Shown piece by piece: positions 22,161 through 23,809 of a stretch of DNA of 23,809 nt; position 1 is the stretch's first letter; each line of letters opens with the position of its first letter. Origin of the DNA: a virus; IMG/VR virus record IMGVR_UViG_3300020281_000129, positions 1 through 23,809 of that record; one strand, written 5' to 3'. The notes beneath the pieces are model-generated. The model was not told where the DNA came from. It saw only the letters and a program-made list of their open reading frames with translations, and did no database searches. A program made the position numbers and the translations under genes.

Positions 22161-22792
22161 ACCCACTCAAGTGCTTCTGCACAGGTTGGAAATTGCTCTA
22201 CGAAGATCTTCTTACATGCCTCTGCAATCTCCATATGCTCCTTCTGAGTGCCGTTAGCAGACCTCAGAGTAATGTAGTGAATCCATGAGCGAACAGACCC
22301 CGACATGTACATTCTGGTGGGCGTGGCGAGGGGAAGCACGAAACGGGCACATTCCTTTGCGATTCCCATATCAAGCATAGATTGATACAATGTCATTGCT
22401 TCATCAAAGTGACGACGAATCTTGATTTCATACTCTTGCTTGACAAAATCATCAATATCGTCAATAGAGTTCTGACGATTTTTAGTATCCTGACGACGCA
22501 AGTCAAACATGGGAATAGACTCTGCCAACATAGAACTGTCGGCATACCGTTGCGACCACTCTTGATATGTAAATGAACGATGCCTCAAAATTTGAGCTGC
22601 CAGACCCCTGGTAGTCTCAATCTCAAGCGTCATAAATGCCTGCTCAAACACAGACCAGTGGTTATGTTTGATGCAGTATCCCAACAATTTGGCGTAATTA
22701 GGATTTTCTTGATTTTTTGGATTTGACACACGCGCCACATATGCCATCGTCTGCTCCGCATCGGGAGTTACACTGATCAGTTTAACGCTCAT
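22157..22792 (-). CDS. thyX: Flavin-dependent thymidylate synthase ThyX
   Basis: 211 residues. The ThyX signature RHRx7S is intact: R70-H71-R72, then FTYQEW, S80, followed by QRYAD. Other family features include the AARVS-like YVARVSNP (18-25), HNHWSVFEQAFMTLEIET (43-60), ARFVLPLATPTRMYMSGSVRSWIHYITLR (C-terminal FAD and dUMP part), and a closing HMEIAEACKKIF. It methylates dUMP with methylene-tetrahydrofolate and reduced FAD, giving dTMP for phage replication. GAGGA lies 6 nt before the ATG, which overlaps the upstream stop (ATGA). Cyanobacterial hosts in this group also use ThyX, so a host or phage origin cannot be decided here. Confidence 0.92.
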   Translation of the reverse strand: MSVKLISVTPDAEQTMAYVARVSNPKNQENPNYAKLLGYCIKHNHWSVFEQAFMTLEIETTRGLAAQILRHRSFTYQEWSQRYADSSMLAESIPMFDLRRQDTKNRQNSIDDIDDFVKQEYEIKIRRHFDEAMTLYQSMLDMGIAKECARFVLPLATPTRMYMSGSVRSWIHYITLRSANGTQKEHMEIAEACKKIFVEQFPTCAEALEWV

Positions 22793-22950
22793 TTGAATCC
22801 TCGTTTCTCCATAGCATCTAGTTCATTGAGTTGCTCTTTTACGGTTCGCAACTGCCTTTTAAGTTCTCTAATCTCATCTTGTGAATAAAGATGATCCTGT
22901 TTGATAAGACGCTCAAGCATCTTAACCAACTTCTTACCTCTGTTTGTCAT
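22789..22950 (-). CDS. Small coiled-coil protein, unknown
   Basis: 53 residues: basic start (MTNRGKKLVKMLERLIKQ), then a helix with leucine-type spacing (DEIRELKRQLRTVKEQLNELDAMEKRG). It overlaps its neighbours on both sides with ATGA, which supports it as a real translated gene in the operon before thyX. It is likely a short helical hairpin or coiled coil. I do not recognise a family. Confidence 0.65.
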   Translation of the reverse strand: MTNRGKKLVKMLERLIKQDHLYSQDEIRELKRQLRTVKEQLNELDAMEKRGFK

Positions 22951-23123
22951 CAGTCTGGATACCCATCGTCATCATCAAAGATTTCATCATAATCAACAGG
23001 TGCACCTGGATTGAATGATGGTTCTGGTTTGTATGCCTCAGGATCAGAGTAAACCTCTGCTTTAAGTCCGTCAACTAATAACTCAAGGTTCCTTACCAAA
23101 AGTTTTAATCGTTCTCTGTCCAT
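22950..23123 (-). CDS. Small acidic protein, unknown
   Basis: 57 residues, first gene of the thyX-phoH operon, about 22 nt after a predicted sigma-70 -10 box. The N-terminal helix RERLKLLVRNLELLVDGLKAEVY is amphipathic. A Pro/Tyr-rich turn (DPEAYKPEPSFNPGAPVDY) and an acidic end (DEIFDDDDGYPD) follow. Its TGA overlaps the next ATG (ATGA). Small acidic early phage proteins often bind host enzymes, but nothing in the sequence shows this here. Confidence 0.65.
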   Translation of the reverse strand: MDRERLKLLVRNLELLVDGLKAEVYSDPEAYKPEPSFNPGAPVDYDEIFDDDDGYPD

Positions 23124-23144
23124 AGTTCAATATGCACTCTTCCA

Positions 23145-23174
23145 ATTATAGCACAAAAAAAAGAGGGTGATCAA
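23145..23174 (-). promoter_or_regulatory. Sigma-70-like promoter inside terminator
   Basis: Minus strand: TTGATC at 23174-23169, an 18-nt spacer, and a perfect TATAAT at 23150-23145, 21 nt before the ATG at 23123. The -35 lies within the loop and stem of the preceding gene's terminator and the spacer contains its T tract. Confidence 0.7.
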
Positions 23175-23179
23175 CCCTC
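23155..23179 (-). terminator. Rho-independent terminator with 8-T tract
   Basis: GAGGGT (23163-23168) pairs with ACCCTC (23174-23179) around GATCA; eight A on the plus strand at 23155-23162 give the minus-strand T tract. The stop codon of the 59-residue gene (23173-23171) lies within the hairpin. Confidence 0.85.
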
Positions 23180-23350
23180 GGTGTTTAATAGAATTCTGCA
23201 GATTCGCTTACATGTTGCTTGGTCTTCATCGCATTCAATTAAGCAGTCAAAGTAATCGTTGACCAGATCTAATTCCTCATTACATCTGTTTAAGTTGGCG
23301 TCAATGTGTACCCATTCAGCTAATTGATTGCGAGACAGTAGATTGTGCAT
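23171..23350 (-). CDS. Small twin-CX3C protein, unknown
   Basis: 59 residues from the ATG at 23350, with a strong GGGAGG 4 nt upstream; a TTG one codon earlier is less likely. The protein is helical and acidic. Five cysteines are present: Cys23, then Cys36-x3-Cys40 and Cys47-x3-Cys51, the last four forming a twin CX3C pattern six residues apart, as in helical hairpins held by disulfides or a metal. It ends inside its own terminator. It is a single-gene unit between two terminators, so it is presumably expressed early from its own promoter. No family recognised. Confidence 0.7.
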   Translation of the reverse strand: MHNLLSRNQLAEWVHIDANLNRCNEELDLVNDYFDCLIECDEDQATCKRICRILLNTEG

Positions 23351-23353
23351 CAA

Positions 23354-23489
23354 ACCTCCCGCAATATTTTTGATTTGTAGAAGTCATAATAAAGAAGAAT
23401 TTCAAAGCATAAGCGGAATCCTTAATTCTGTAGTATGTAGTATAGTTTGTGTTAATTCACTAACATTTGTTAAAAAAACATAAAAGTAC
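23354..23489 (-). promoter_or_regulatory. Intergenic leader region with possible promoter
   Basis: 136 bp without a convincing ORF. The minus strand has TATACT at 23444-23439 as a possible -10, and the palindrome TAACAAATGTTA at 23472-23461 covers where a -35 would lie, though no good -35 is seen. The leader to the ATG at 23350 would be about 80 nt. Confidence 0.35.
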
Positions 23490-23516
23490 AAAAAAAGAGA
23501 GGTTGTGAAACCTCTC
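23490..23516 (-). terminator. Rho-independent terminator after 30-residue ORF
   Basis: GAGAGGTT (23497-23504) pairs with AACCTCTC (23509-23516) around a 4-nt loop. Seven A on the plus strand at 23490-23496 give the minus-strand T tract. It lies 6 nt after the stop of the 30-residue ORF. Confidence 0.85.
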
Positions 23517-23522
23517 TCTCAA

Positions 23523-23615
23523 TTATTTGGTGAGAACTTTAAGTTCTCCATATATCAGTGATAGAAATGCTACAGAACCAAGGGATACGATCCCAGCGAC
23601 TTGTAGTGCTCCCAT
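23523..23615 (-). CDS. 30-residue single-pass membrane peptide
   Basis: ATG at 23615, one base after the stop of the preceding gene, TAA at 23525-23523. The sequence is MGALQVAGIVSLGSVAFLS... ending YGELKVLTK: one hydrophobic helix of about 20 residues and a short charged tail. The close coupling and the terminator right behind support it as real. Size and form are like small thylakoid subunits (PetL, PsbX types), but I find no motif that identifies one. It may insert in the host thylakoid or plasma membrane. Confidence 0.6.
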   Translation of the reverse strand: MGALQVAGIVSLGSVAFLSLIYGELKVLTK

Positions 23616-23616
23616 A

Positions 23617-23781
23617 TCACTTTACGTAAGTACGACCACGATAGCAGTAGGTGCCGTGAGACTCCTTACCTGCCTTACGAACTTCACACTTTACACCACG
23701 ATATGCAGTGTGAGTGATCTGTGCGTCGTGAACAGCAGATGCTTTGTTGATCTGCTTCTTGATGATTTGAAGGGTGTTCAT
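23617..23781 (-). CDS. DUF4278-like small protein
   Basis: 54 residues from the ATG at 23781, with AGGAG 7 nt upstream. The basic N-terminus is helical (MNTLQIIKKQINKA). Two YRG motifs follow: HTAYRGVKCE (24-33) and YCYRGRTYVK (45-54), each next to a Cys (32, 46). The YRG...YRG layout is that of the small cyanobacterial DUF4278 family, which is also found in cyanophages. Function unknown. It is first of a two-gene unit with the membrane peptide. Its promoter probably lies beyond the right edge. Confidence 0.65.
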   Translation of the reverse strand: MNTLQIIKKQINKASAVHDAQITHTAYRGVKCEVRKAGKESHGTYCYRGRTYVK

Positions 23782-23809
23782 AAGTTTACTCCTGAAATAC
23801 TAGGGATTT

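Noticed and set aside
23354-23489. tRNA or structured RNA in the widest gap
   Set aside because: No cloverleaf, no CCA end and no strong helices apart from the adjoining terminators.

Overview
The window is a late-structural plus DNA-metabolism segment of a T4-like myovirus that almost certainly infects marine picocyanobacteria. Family resemblances to T4 gp4, gp5, gp26, gp32, gp33, gp48, gp53 and gp59 are readable in the protein sequences. A DUF1825-like protein, a DUF4278-like protein, PhoH, a 2OG-Fe(II) oxygenase and ThyX point to a cyanophage. No rRNA, tRNA, CRISPR array or insertion sequence was seen.

Layout. (1) 1-14839, minus strand: a tail and baseplate operon, read from right to left. 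The order is a gp54-like tail-tube initiator, gp26, a small overlapping ORF, a tape-measure-like protein, a tail protein with an M15 peptidase domain, a gp27-like hub, gp5, a separate beta-helical spike protein, and three large fibre-like or virion proteins, the last running off the left edge. Most junctions are ATGA or TAATG overlaps. Late-promoter-like CTAAATA/ATAAATA boxes sit before the gp54-like gene, gp26 and the spike gene. (2) 14877-17536, plus strand: gp4 (head completion), an unknown conserved protein, gp48 and gp53. A 37-bp divergent spacer carries late boxes facing both ways. A GC-rich hairpin terminator separates this block from gp32. (3) 17567-23781, minus strand: small early proteins, ThyX, a small FmdB-like protein, PhoH, a 2OG-Fe(II) oxygenase, a PD-(D/E)XK exonuclease, gp33, gp59, a DUF1825-like protein and gp32. 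gp32 has its own near-consensus sigma-70 promoter.

How the genes work together. gp33 (late-transcription coactivator), gp59 (helicase loader) and gp32 (ssDNA-binding protein) couple replication and recombination to late transcription. ThyX supplies dTMP. The late boxes then drive the baseplate and tail genes. The jobs of T4 gp5 appear to be spread over three genes here: an OB-fold hub (gp5-like), a separate spike, and a peptidoglycan hydrolase of a different family (M15) in another tail protein.

The most striking observation is at the gp26 / small-ORF junction. It carries a T TTT TTC slippery heptamer, a GGAGGG element 9 nt upstream and a 12-bp hairpin 4 nt downstream, directly before the tape-measure-like gene. 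This is the full set of parts of a dnaX-type -1 programmed frameshift in the genome position of the lambda G/GT tail-assembly chaperones. It predicts a 300-residue gp26 fusion protein.
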